Shown in pieces: positions 35,893 to 43,204 of a stretch of DNA of 64,000 nt (positions are counted from its first letter, which is position 1; the number at the start of each line of letters is the position of its first letter). The position numbers and the translations under genes were made by a program. Origin of the DNA: Bradyrhizobium sp. dw_78 (GTDB lineage: Bacteria > Pseudomonadota > Alphaproteobacteria > Rhizobiales > Xanthobacteraceae); the NCBI RefSeq assembly GCF_018449525.1, contig NZ_JAAVUS010000001.1:620001-684000 (forward strand), given 5' to 3'. The notes beneath the pieces are model-generated. The model searched no databases, was not told where the DNA came from, and saw nothing but the letters and a program-made list of their open reading frames with translations.

Positions 35893-36033
35893 ATGAAGCT
35901 GCGGCTGGGATTTAGTGTTGCGCTGGTCGTGGTGCTGTCCGGTCTTTGGCTGGCCTTCGCAAAGCCAAACTGTCTCAGCGGCTATTCTCCCTCGCTCGGC
36001 AGGGATTTGCGCTGGAGCTGCGTTCAGGATTAG
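35893..36033 (+). CDS. 46-aa secreted or membrane peptide
   Basis: A small open frame with GGAGATCGGC before ATG 35893. Residues 5-23 are hydrophobic (LGFSVALVVVLSGLWLAFA), followed by KPNCLSGYSPSLGRDLRWSC, so two Cys are in the short mature part. It could be a signal-peptide-bearing secreted peptide or a single-span membrane peptide. Length and pattern are plausible, but no family was recognised. Confidence 0.5.
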   Translation: MKLRLGFSVALVVVLSGLWLAFAKPNCLSGYSPSLGRDLRWSCVQD

Positions 36034-36085
36034 GCGCTGTAGGGCTGGTGACCCGGAGGCTTCATCTGCAGCGGATCCGGTGAAA

Positions 36086-36128
36086 GCTGCCCGTGACCCC
36101 TCAAGTGTATTTGCAGGCCACGGGCAGC
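36086..36128. terminator. Inverted repeat between convergent genes
   Basis: Perfect 10-bp arms GCTGCCCGTG (36086-36095) and CACGGGCAGC (36119-36128) with a 23-nt loop, between the ends of a plus- and a minus-strand gene. No T-run follows, so it may stabilise or end both transcripts rather than be a classical terminator. Confidence 0.5.
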
Positions 36129-36151
36129 GCCGATTTGTCGTCAGGGACCGA

Positions 36152-36448
36152 TCAATTTTCGATCGGCTTCCGGTTATGGTGCAGCCTGGCCCTGGGCTGA
36201 TAGGCCAGCGCATTGTTCGGATTGCCGGCCTCGGGCAGATACGGGTCGCGGAAACAATCGCCGCCGCGGCCGGATGACATCGCCTTGCATTGGTCTAGCG
36301 TCGCAAAGCTGCAGGACACGATCGCCGAGGTCACGTCCTTGCGGCAATATTCATTCGAACTCGCGGAAGCGGGCGAGCTCATGGCAACAAAGGCCAATGC
36401 CATCAGCGCCGGGGCGGATGCAGCGGCAAGTCTCAAAACCTGTTTCAT
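36152..36448 (-). CDS. Exported Cys-rich DUF3551-like protein
   Basis: A 98-residue product with a signal peptide (residues 1-30, ending SPASASS). The mature part shows the DUF3551 pattern: EYCRKDVTSAIVSCSFATLDQCKAMSSGRGGDCFRDPYLP with four spaced Cys, giving two likely disulfides. Function of the family is unknown; paralogues are numerous in Bradyrhizobium. ATG 36448 was chosen because it starts the signal peptide; the reading from 36529 adds a non-signal extension. Confidence 0.8.
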   Translation of the reverse strand: MKQVLRLAAASAPALMALAFVAMSSPASASSNEYCRKDVTSAIVSCSFATLDQCKAMSSGRGGDCFRDPYLPEAGNPNNALAYQPRARLHHNRKPIEN

Positions 36449-36789
36449 CTTCGTCTCTCTGGTTGAACCCCCAGCAGATCGAGGTGGGACGATAGGAGAC
36501 GCAGCGCCATCGGCGTTGAAAAATAGCAATGTAATTCTCTTCTGCCGCCGGGAAGCATCGAAAATTCGATGCCGTGGCCATTTTGAAGGATGATCATCAT
36601 CTTATGGCGGCGGCGTTGCGTTTCTGCTCATGGAATCGATGAGAAAATATCGTGATCGGCTGCGCTATAAGGCGGCTTGCGTAAGGCTGGCTGTTCACGG
36701 GATCGCAATTTGCCAAAATAAAATATGAGGGACCGGCCCTGATCCAGTCAGAACCGACGAGCCCTGGCGTCAGCTGATTGCGCTGGACC
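36449..36789. other. Intergenic region
   Basis: About 340 bp without a credible gene. Near 36732-36756 the sequence CCTGATCCAGTCAGAACC is a decayed relative of the dispersed palindrome found elsewhere. Confidence 0.4.
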
Positions 36790-37992
36790 TCATGCCATCG
36801 CTCGCGGCGGGTTCGCGACCAGATATACGGCAATGAGCGTCGAGAGCGCGACCGTTACCGAAGCCGCGAGATAGACGGTGCTGACGCCGGACGCGTTTGC
36901 GATCGCGCCAGCGGTCGGTCCGGTGATCCCCAAGGAAATATCGAGGAATGCCATGAAGGCACCCAGCGCGGCGCCGCGGCTCTGTGGCGGCGCGCGCCGC
37001 ACTGCTTCGACGCCAAAGCCGGGGAAGGCGAGAGAATAGCCGAATCCGGTCAGAGCCGCGCCGGCATAGGCCATCAGGACGTGACCGGCCTGCCATATCA
37101 GCAATTGTCCGGCGGTTTCGATCAGCACGCACACCAAGGCGACTTTGCCGCCGCCGATCTTGTCCGGAAGATGCGCGAACAACAGCCGCGCGACGATGAA
37201 CGCGATGCCGAAGGCGGTGAAGGCGAGCGAAGCGCTGCCCCAGTTCTTGGCCGCGAACAGCAGCGCAACGAAGGTGGTGATGACACCGAATCCGGTGCTG
37301 CACAGGAGCAGTCCGAGTCCCGGTACCCACACCGTTCCCAGCACCTTGTAGAACGGCGCACGGGGCGCCGTGGATACTGCGACCGCAGGCGCTCCGGCGA
37401 TGACCGTCAATGCCAGCAGCGGAACCACGATGGTCGCGATGGAGATGCCGAAAAATCCGTAAGGGCCATAGATCAAGGTGCCGGCCGGCGCGCCGGTCGC
37501 ATAGGCGGCGTACATCGCGATGCCGACCCATGCCATGACCTTGCCGGCTCTGTGCGGCCCCACCATGCCGATGCCCCAGCTCAACGCGCCCGTGATGATC
37601 AGGCTCTCGCCGCAGCCGAGCAGAAGGCGGCCGATCAATAGCACGCCGAGCGAGGCCGCGGGCGTTGCGAGGAACGCCAGAGAAGCGAGATAGGCCACGC
37701 CCGAAATGGCCGCGATCACCAGGCCCATGATCATGGCGCGTTTCGGGCCGCGCGTGTCCGCGAGCGATCCGGTCCAGGCCCGCGACAGCAGCGCGGCGCC
37801 GAACTGGCTGCCGATCGCCACGCCGACGAGGATATTGTTCATGCCGAGCGTGTAGTGCAGATGCAGCGGCAATACCGGCAGCGGCAATCCGAGGGTGAAG
37901 AATCCGATGAACACCGCCAGCGTGATCGGCAGCATTTTCAGAAAGACGTTGTGCTCCGCTGAAGAAGACGCGGAGGAAGAGGAGTTGGTCAT
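36790..37992 (-). CDS. MFS transporter (YhhS/UPF0226-like)
   Basis: A 400-residue transporter with 12 predicted membrane segments. The motif RAWTGSLADTRGPKRAMIMG between TM2 and TM3 is the MFS signature loop. LGCGESLIITGALSWGIG and the later LPDKIGGGK are seen in the YhhS/YfcJ type of putative exporters. The N-terminus is Ser-rich. It lies 94 bp downstream of the YqjI-type regulator gene on the same strand and is probably controlled by it. Substrate unknown. Confidence 0.85.
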   Translation of the reverse strand: MTNSSSSASSSAEHNVFLKMLPITLAVFIGFFTLGLPLPVLPLHLHYTLGMNNILVGVAIGSQFGAALLSRAWTGSLADTRGPKRAMIMGLVIAAISGVAYLASLAFLATPAASLGVLLIGRLLLGCGESLIITGALSWGIGMVGPHRAGKVMAWVGIAMYAAYATGAPAGTLIYGPYGFFGISIATIVVPLLALTVIAGAPAVAVSTAPRAPFYKVLGTVWVPGLGLLLCSTGFGVITTFVALLFAAKNWGSASLAFTAFGIAFIVARLLFAHLPDKIGGGKVALVCVLIETAGQLLIWQAGHVLMAYAGAALTGFGYSLAFPGFGVEAVRRAPPQSRGAALGAFMAFLDISLGITGPTAGAIANASGVSTVYLAASVTVALSTLIAVYLVANPPRAMA

Positions 37993-38086
37993 GTGGTTTC
38001 TTGTTGTCTTGAGATATTGATCGCGCGCACGGTCGGCGAGCCGCCGGTGTTATAGCGGCTCGCTCGATCGGTTGCCTGCATAAATT

Positions 38087-38695
38087 TCAGCTGCGCTCGA
38101 CCGCGGTCGCGGCGGCATCCAGCGCCGCGGCGATATCGCGGATCTGCTGCTCGGTGAGCGGCCCGCGTGCCTCGCGCAGCCGCAGCGCGAGCTTAAGGTT
38201 CTCCCTGGCGCGCATGATCTCCGGCGCGCGGCCGCCATTATGCGCTGAATTGACCGACTGCATGCGCTGGAGCGCATGGTCGACGGCGGCCTTGTTGGCG
38301 TCGAGCCAGGCGGTGCCGGCGGCGGTGATGGCGTAGAGCTTCTTGCCCTCGCTTTCGGTCACGGTCGCATGTCCGAGTTCCTCGAGCATGGTCAGTGTCG
38401 GATAGATCACGCCGGGGCTCGGGGCATAGGTGCCGGCGACGCGATCCTCGATCTCCTTGATGATCTCGTAGCCGTGCCGGGGGCGCTCGGAGATCAAGGC
38501 GAGCACCACCAGGCGCAGTTCGCCGTGATCGAACAAGCGTTCCGGTCGGTGGCCATGCCGATGACGGCCGCGCTCGTCCGGACCGCGCTGGCGATGTTCG
38601 CGGCCGCGATGCTCGTGCCGGAAATCGCCGTCCTCGAAGGATCCCCGGTGAAAGCGGGCGTGGAGGGGTTGAAGGTTTGAATGTCTGTGGCGCAT
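38087..38695 (-). CDS. PadR-family regulator with His-rich N-terminus (YqjI-like)
   Basis: A 202-residue winged-helix regulator. Residues 1-60 are His/Arg/Asp-rich (about 14 His). The PadR domain starts at LFDHGELRLVVLALI and contains RHGYEIIKEIED and YAPSPGVIYPTLTMLEELGH, and a C-terminal dimerisation helix pair follows. E. coli YqjI, which senses nickel and controls iron reductase yqjH, has the same layout: His/Cys-rich N-terminus then FxHGELRLVIL. Here the N-terminus has His but almost no Cys. ATG 38695 is used. The operator at 38720-38744 lies directly upstream, so it likely represses itself and the following MFS gene. Confidence 0.85.
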   Translation of the reverse strand: MRHRHSNLQPLHARFHRGSFEDGDFRHEHRGREHRQRGPDERGRHRHGHRPERLFDHGELRLVVLALISERPRHGYEIIKEIEDRVAGTYAPSPGVIYPTLTMLEELGHATVTESEGKKLYAITAAGTAWLDANKAAVDHALQRMQSVNSAHNGGRAPEIMRARENLKLALRLREARGPLTEQQIRDIAAALDAAATAVERS

Positions 38696-38719
38696 GATTT
38701 GTCCATTTGATACGATTTC

Positions 38720-38744
38720 GATATATCTCATATTTAGATATATC
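38720..38744. promoter_or_regulatory. PadR-type operator
   Basis: Inverted repeat GATATATCT (38720-38728), 7-bp spacer, AGATATATC (38736-38744). Perfect 9-bp arms directly upstream of the PadR-like gene fit PadR-family operators built on an ATAT core. Confidence 0.75.
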
Positions 38745-38843
38745 TAGATTAGATCGAATTGGATTTCAAGCCGGAGCGCGGCGGGTTGTTGGGATTTCTG
38801 AATGGGGCTCTTAAATATCTGTTTGATTTATGAATTTTTACGG

Positions 38844-38872
38844 TGCGGAGAATATCGGCCGTAATCTCCGCA
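38844..38872. promoter_or_regulatory. Inverted repeat 1 upstream of the Fic gene
   Basis: TGCGGAGA (38844-38851) and TCTCCGCA (38865-38872), 29 bp in total. It has the same geometry as inverted repeat 2, whose start is 55 bp further on. Confidence 0.7.
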
Positions 38873-38898
38873 TCTTACGCTGGGATTAGCCTTGTGCC

Positions 38899-38927
38899 TG
38901 CGGAGAATACAGATCATAAATTCCGCA
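38899..38927. promoter_or_regulatory. Inverted repeat 2 upstream of the Fic gene
   Basis: TGCGGAGAAT (38899-38908) and AATTCCGCA (38919-38927), again spanning 29 bp. A further CCGCA-AATTA-TGCGG palindrome (38923-38937) overlaps its right end, and the Fic start codon is 17 bp downstream. Confidence 0.7.
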
Positions 38928-38944
38928 AATTATGCGGTGATTAG

Positions 38945-40060
38945 ATGGCTGACTACATCCACCAACTGCCGGCCTGGCCCAACTTCATTTGGGATGAGCG
39001 CCGTCTTGCCGGACAACTCGCCGCCGTCCGGCACCGGCAGGGGCGATTGATCGGTCGCATGCAGGCGCTTGGATTTGCGCTACGCGAGGAGGCTGTCCTG
39101 CAAACGCTCACCCAAGACGTGCTCAAGTCCAGCGAGATCGAGGGCGATGTTCTGGACAAGGAGGAAGTTCGTTCCTCGATCGCGCGGCGCCTCGGCATGG
39201 AATCCGCGGGCCTGCCGCCTGCCGACCGCCATGTCGAAGGCGTGGTGGAGATGATGCTCGACGCCACCCAGAGGTTCAACGATCCTCTTACCGAGGAGCG
39301 CCTGCTGAGCTGGCATGCGTCGCTGTTTCCGACCGGGCGCAGCGGCATGCGCAGGATCATCGTCGGCGCATGGCGCGACGATCGATCGGGCCCGATGCAG
39401 GTGGTCTCCGGCGCCGAGGGGCGCGAGCGCGTTCACTATGAAGCGCCCGCCGCCGCGCGGCTCGATACGGAAATGAAGTCCTTTCTCGCCTGGTTCAACG
39501 GCGAGGACGATATCGATCCGGTGCTGAAGGCGGCGCTGGCCCATCTGCAGTTCGTGACCATCCATCCGTTCGACGACGGCAATGGCCGCATCGCTCGCGC
39601 CATCGCGGACATGTTGCTGGCCCGCTCGGAAGACAGTCCGCAACGCTTCTACAGCATGTCGGCGCAGATCAGGCTTGAGCGAAAGGCCTATTACGACATG
39701 CTGGAGTCGACGCAGAAGCGCGGTCTCGACATTACGGCGTGGATGGAATGGTTTCTCGGATGTCTCGATCGCGCTTTCGACGGCGCGGAGAAGACCCTCG
39801 CCATCGTTTTCCGAAAAGCGGAATTCTGGAACAAGCATTCGGCCGCGCCGCTCAATGAACGTCAGCGCGATATTCTCAACCGTCTGCTGGATGGTTTTGA
39901 GGGCAATCTCACCTCATCAAAATGGGCCACGATCGAGAAATGCTCGCCGGATACGGCGCTGCGCGATATCGGAGATCTGGTCCGGCGCGGATTGCTCGCA
40001 AAGAATGAAGGCGGTGGCCGCAGTACGAGCTATTCGCTGACCGGCGATCTCGCGGAATAA
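38945..40060 (+). CDS. Fic-domain AMP transferase with N-terminal DUF4172 and C-terminal winged helix
   Basis: A 371-residue Fic protein. The catalytic motif HPFDDGNGR is intact at 207-215, so it should transfer AMP to a target hydroxyl. An inhibitory motif SSEIEG (62-67, pattern S/TxxxEG) lies N-terminally in the same chain, as in class II Fic proteins whose activity is held back by Glu66. The first 90 residues match the DUF4172 type (PAWPNFIWDERRLAGQL). The end (about 300-360) is a winged-helix-like region (ERQRDILNRLLDGF...SPDTALRDIGDLVRRG) that could bind the two inverted repeats upstream. The target is unknown. Confidence 0.9.
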   Translation: MADYIHQLPAWPNFIWDERRLAGQLAAVRHRQGRLIGRMQALGFALREEAVLQTLTQDVLKSSEIEGDVLDKEEVRSSIARRLGMESAGLPPADRHVEGVVEMMLDATQRFNDPLTEERLLSWHASLFPTGRSGMRRIIVGAWRDDRSGPMQVVSGAEGRERVHYEAPAAARLDTEMKSFLAWFNGEDDIDPVLKAALAHLQFVTIHPFDDGNGRIARAIADMLLARSEDSPQRFYSMSAQIRLERKAYYDMLESTQKRGLDITAWMEWFLGCLDRAFDGAEKTLAIVFRKAEFWNKHSAAPLNERQRDILNRLLDGFEGNLTSSKWATIEKCSPDTALRDIGDLVRRGLLAKNEGGGRSTSYSLTGDLAE

Positions 40061-40172
40061 ACGCCGCACAAGCGGTACTTGTGGACTTCAGCGGATAGAC
40101 CGTAAAGTCGATCGGCGCGGCGCTCGACCGCCGGCATCGGCCAAAATAATCACAAGAAAAGGACGGGAGATC

Positions 40173-41423
40173 ATGACGGCCAGACCGCTTTTGCCGGAGT
40201 ACACGCCACGCGAACAAGACGCTCCGACCGCTCTCGACGGCCTGCTGGTCGTGGACTTCACCCGCGTTGTCGCCGGTCCCGCCTGCACGCAGACGCTGGC
40301 GGATTTCGGCGCCGAAGTCATCAAGATCGAAAACCCGGATGGCGGCGACGACACCCGCCATTACGAGCACGCGGAAATCGGCGGCGAGAGCGCCGCCTTT
40401 CTCAGCCTCAACCGCAACAAGCGCGGTATCGTGCTCGATCTCGCCAGGCCCGAGGGGCGCGAGGTCGCGAAAGCGCTGATCGGGAAAGCCGACGTGGTGG
40501 TGGAGAATTTCTCCGGCGGCGTGATGAAGAAGTTCGGCCTCGATTATGAATCGGTGGCGGCAAGCAATCCGCGTCTGGTCTATTGCTCGATCTCGGCCTA
40601 TGGCCGCAAGGGGCCGTGGGCGCTGCGCCCGGGTTTCGATCCGATCACGCAGGCCGAAAGCGGCTTCATGTCGCTGAACGGCTTTCCCGACGGTCCGCCG
40701 GTGCGGACCGGATATCCCGTCATCGACATGGCGACGGGGATGTCGGCCTGCAACGCGATCCTGATGGCGCTGATCGCCCGCGACCGGATCGGCCGCGGCC
40801 AGCATGTCGAGGTCGCGCTGTTCGATATCGCGGTCGCGATGACTGGCTTCTTCGGCATGACCTATCTGATAACGGGACAAAATCAGGGCCGGTTCGGCAA
40901 CTCGCCGAACGGCTCGCCAACGGTTGGCGTCTATGAGGCGATGGACGGGCCGTTTTACATGGCGTGCGCCAACGACCGGCTGGTTCGCCGCCTGATGACT
41001 GAAGTGCTGGAACGGCCCGACCTTGTCACCGATCCGGAATTCGCCACCCGGAAAGCCCGGACCGCCAACAGGGAGAAGCTGCGGGCGGTTCTGGCGGAGA
41101 TCTTTGCGCGCGACCTGCGTGACAACTGGATCGGGAAGATGAAGCGGGTCAACGTCCCGGTCGGCTATCTTCGCACCATCGAGGAGGCGTTCAACGCGCC
41201 GGAACTGCGCGAGCGCCATCGTCTCAGCCAGATCCCGCACCCGACCGCGGGCACCGTTCCCAACATCGAAGCGCCGATCGGTCTTGGTATGACGCCGGTC
41301 GTCGATCCCGTCGCCGCTCCGCTGCTCGGCCAGCACACGAGGGATGTGTTGCGCAAGACCCTCGGTTACGATGAAGGCCGGATCGCGGAGTTGACCGGAG
41401 CGGGGGTGTTCGGGGCGGCGTAA
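40173..41423 (+). CDS. CaiB/BaiF (family III) CoA-transferase
   Basis: A 416-residue family III CoA-transferase with the catalytic Asp185 in YPVIDMATGM. Family segments LLVVDFTRVVAGPACTQTLADFGAEVIKIE, SLNRNKRGIVLDL and NGSPTVGVYEAMDG are present. These enzymes move CoA between two acyl groups via an aspartyl-CoA thioester. Donor and acceptor are not known and no acyl-CoA dehydrogenase or hydratase is adjacent. GGGAGATC precedes the ATG. Single gene on the plus strand. Confidence 0.92.
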   Translation: MTARPLLPEYTPREQDAPTALDGLLVVDFTRVVAGPACTQTLADFGAEVIKIENPDGGDDTRHYEHAEIGGESAAFLSLNRNKRGIVLDLARPEGREVAKALIGKADVVVENFSGGVMKKFGLDYESVAASNPRLVYCSISAYGRKGPWALRPGFDPITQAESGFMSLNGFPDGPPVRTGYPVIDMATGMSACNAILMALIARDRIGRGQHVEVALFDIAVAMTGFFGMTYLITGQNQGRFGNSPNGSPTVGVYEAMDGPFYMACANDRLVRRLMTEVLERPDLVTDPEFATRKARTANREKLRAVLAEIFARDLRDNWIGKMKRVNVPVGYLRTIEEAFNAPELRERHRLSQIPHPTAGTVPNIEAPIGLGMTPVVDPVAAPLLGQHTRDVLRKTLGYDEGRIAELTGAGVFGAA

Positions 41424-41472
41424 TGCCGGCCGCCATGCGCCATCTCACATTTCCATGAGGGTTCGCTTGCTA

Positions 41473-41576
41473 AAGCGCTTTCGAGCGAAGTGGATACCGA
41501 TTCGCGTGAAGAAAACGCGTCAAAACTGGAATTTTGAGCTTCGGTTCTGATTCAATCAGAACCAATCATGCTCTAG
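41473..41576 (-). repeat. Dispersed palindromic repeat, copy D (inverted, complete)
   Basis: The blocks CGCTTTCGAGCGAAGTGGATACC, TTCGCGTGAAGAAAACGCGTCAAAAC and a perfect palindrome (41543-41563, core TTCTGATTCAATCAGAA) run in the reverse order of copy A, ending GCTCTAGA. It lies between the CoA-transferase and slipin genes and is one of the best-preserved copies. Confidence 0.85.
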
Positions 41577-41633
41577 ATTGACGCGGATGGAATGTCACAA
41601 ACAACGGCGTCAGGATGCCGTCACGAGGATATC

Positions 41634-42398
41634 ATGGGCCTGATCTCTATTCTTGTCTTCGCGGCCATCATCTATGTCTTGGCGTCGCTGCGGGTGTTGA
41701 AGCAATATGAGCGCGGCGTGGTATTCCTGCTCGGCAGGTTCGAGGGCGTGCGCGGACCCGGCCTGACGCTGATCTTCATGCCGTTCCAGCAGATGACGCG
41801 GGTGTCGTTGCGCACGGTGACGATGCAGATTCCCTCGCAGAAGATCATCACCAAGGACAACGTCTCGATCGATATCGCGGCGGTCGCCTATTATCACGTG
41901 ACCGATCCCGAAAAGGCGGTGATCGCGATCGAGAACGTCTATAACGCGATCAACCAGATCAGCCAGACCACGGTGCGCAACGTGGTCGGCCGCTTCAGCC
42001 TCGATCAGCTGCTGTCGGACACCGCCGGGATCAACGATCAGATCAAGAACGTCATCGACCAGCACACCGAGCCCTGGGGCACGCAGGTCACCGCGGTCGA
42101 GATCAAGGACATCACGCTGCCTGAAAACATGCAGCGCGCGATGGCCAAGGAAGCCGAGGCCGAGCGCGAGCGCCGCGCCAAGATCGTTGCGGCCGAAGGC
42201 GAATACCAGGCTGCGGTCAAACTCGGCGAGGCCGCCGACCTCATCACGCAGCATCCGGTCGCGTTGCAGCTTCGCACCCTGCAGACGATGGCGGAAATCT
42301 CGGTGGAGAAGAATTCCACCATCATCTTCCCGGCGCAGTTCATGTCGACCGTGCAGGAAGCCTTGGCGATGCTTGCCAGGGATGCCGCGCCGAAATAG
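41634..42398 (+). CDS. Slipin (stomatin/SPFH family)
   Basis: A 254-residue membrane-associated SPFH protein. Residues 2-20 form an N-terminal membrane anchor. The SPFH core has LKQYERGVVFLLGRFEGVRGPGL, IPSQKIITKDNVSIDIAAVAYY and VIAIENVYNAINQISQTTVRN. The C-terminus is an Ala/Glu/Arg coiled coil (AMAKEAEAERERRAKIVAAEGEYQAA). Slipins form oligomeric membrane scaffolds and often pair with an NfeD protease; no nfeD is adjacent here. ATG 41634 with GAGGATATC is used. The start at 41592 would add residues without a membrane role. Confidence 0.9.
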   Translation: MGLISILVFAAIIYVLASLRVLKQYERGVVFLLGRFEGVRGPGLTLIFMPFQQMTRVSLRTVTMQIPSQKIITKDNVSIDIAAVAYYHVTDPEKAVIAIENVYNAINQISQTTVRNVVGRFSLDQLLSDTAGINDQIKNVIDQHTEPWGTQVTAVEIKDITLPENMQRAMAKEAEAERERRAKIVAAEGEYQAAVKLGEAADLITQHPVALQLRTLQTMAEISVEKNSTIIFPAQFMSTVQEALAMLARDAAPK

Positions 42399-42477
42399 GC
42401 GATCGCAGAAGCTGGCGCCAATCGTCTTCCGCTGCCGACGGTACACGGAACAGCGGGAACGATCGGTTCGCTATAGG

Positions 42478-42512
42478 TTGACAAATTAAGCCAGTGTGTA
42501 TAAATACACACT
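42478..42512 (+). promoter_or_regulatory. hicAB promoter and operator
   Basis: TTGACA (42478-42483) is followed by a TATAAATA-type -10 region (42499-42506). The operator is a perfect palindrome: AGTGTGTAT (42493-42501), AA, ATACACACT (42504-42512). It covers the -10 box and ends on the base before the hicA ATG. The predicted start of transcription is within about 2 nt of that ATG, so the mRNA should be nearly leaderless. HicB is the expected repressor. Confidence 0.8.
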
Positions 42513-42701
42513 ATGAAAAGCCGGGAAATTATCTTGGCCCTTCAAAGGGATGGGTGGGTGCTGGTGGCTCAGAAGGGGAGCCATGTGCAGTTCAAACATC
42601 CCGATAAAAAGGGCCGGGTAACTGTTCCGCATCCCGAGCGGGATATCCCGATCGGGACACTGAAGAGCATTGAAAGACAGTCAGGTCTAAAGTTGAGGTA
42701 G
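42513..42701 (+). CDS. hicA: HicA toxin, mRNA interferase
   Basis: A 62-residue HicA with the double-stranded-RNA-binding-like fold: MKSREIILALQRDGWVLVAQKGSHVQFKHP with the catalytic His24 in GSH. VPHPERDIPIGTLKSIERQSGL follows. HicA cuts translated mRNAs and is neutralised by HicB. The gene begins directly at the operator border and has no Shine-Dalgarno sequence, which fits leaderless translation. Its base composition is less GC-rich than the neighbours, a sign of transfer. The antitoxin follows 5 bp later. Confidence 0.93.
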   Translation: MKSREIILALQRDGWVLVAQKGSHVQFKHPDKKGRVTVPHPERDIPIGTLKSIERQSGLKLR

Positions 42702-42706
42702 GAACC

Positions 42707-43108
42707 ATGCGTCATTATATTGGTCTTATCCATAAGGATGCCGACAGCGACTTTGGCGTTTCCTTTCCAGATTTTCCCGGTGTTGTTACCGCAGGAACCA
42801 ACCTGGATGACGCCAGAGCCATGGCTGAGGAAGCCCTGACCCTTCACATCGAAGGGTTGGCAGAGGATGGAGAGGCTATTCCCGAGCCCTCTACCCTAGA
42901 ACAAGTGATGTCTGATCCAGACAACCGATCCGGAGTGGCCATCCTCGTTTCTGTGAAAAACGCACCGCCAAAAATTGTGCGCGTCAATGTCACTTTGTCC
43001 GGAGACATTCTGGAGCGAATTGACAAATTTGCAGAAGCGCACGGCTATACGAGGTCCGGTTTCCTAACTCATGCGGCCAAAAAACTTATGGAATTAGAGG
43101 CTGCATAA
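42707..43108 (+). CDS. hicB: HicB antitoxin with ribbon-helix-helix C-terminus
   Basis: A 133-residue antitoxin. The N-terminal part is a partly degraded RNase H-like HicB domain (YIGLIHKDADSDFGVSFPDFPGVVTAGTNLDDARAMAEEAL). The C-terminal part is a ribbon-helix-helix DNA-binding region (VRVNVTLSGDILERIDKFAEAHGYTRSGFLTHAAKK). It should bind the operator at 42493-42512 and block hicA expression. AGGTAGGAACC precedes its ATG, unlike hicA. Together with hicA this forms a complete module in lower-GC DNA, ended by a terminator. Confidence 0.92.
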   Translation: MRHYIGLIHKDADSDFGVSFPDFPGVVTAGTNLDDARAMAEEALTLHIEGLAEDGEAIPEPSTLEQVMSDPDNRSGVAILVSVKNAPPKIVRVNVTLSGDILERIDKFAEAHGYTRSGFLTHAAKKLMELEAA

Positions 43109-43118
43109 AGCAAAGCGG

Positions 43119-43146
43119 AAAAGTCCGGATTGCTTTCCGGGCTTTT
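43119..43146 (+). terminator. Terminator after hicAB
   Basis: Arms AAAAGTCCGG (43119-43128) and CCGGGCTTTT (43137-43146) pair with a single T/G wobble around an 8-nt loop. Confidence 0.75.
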
Positions 43147-43204
43147 GGCGACCGTGGAATTGTGAGGGTGAGGCACGTCTCGCTTGGCGCGGTGGCGACT
43201 GTCT

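Noticed and set aside
36597..36833. 78-codon minus-strand frame
   Set aside because: Crosses into the end of the MFS gene, no start signal, no pattern.
39909..41336. 475-codon minus-strand frame
   Set aside because: Opposite the CoA-transferase with its catalytic Asp; shadow composition.
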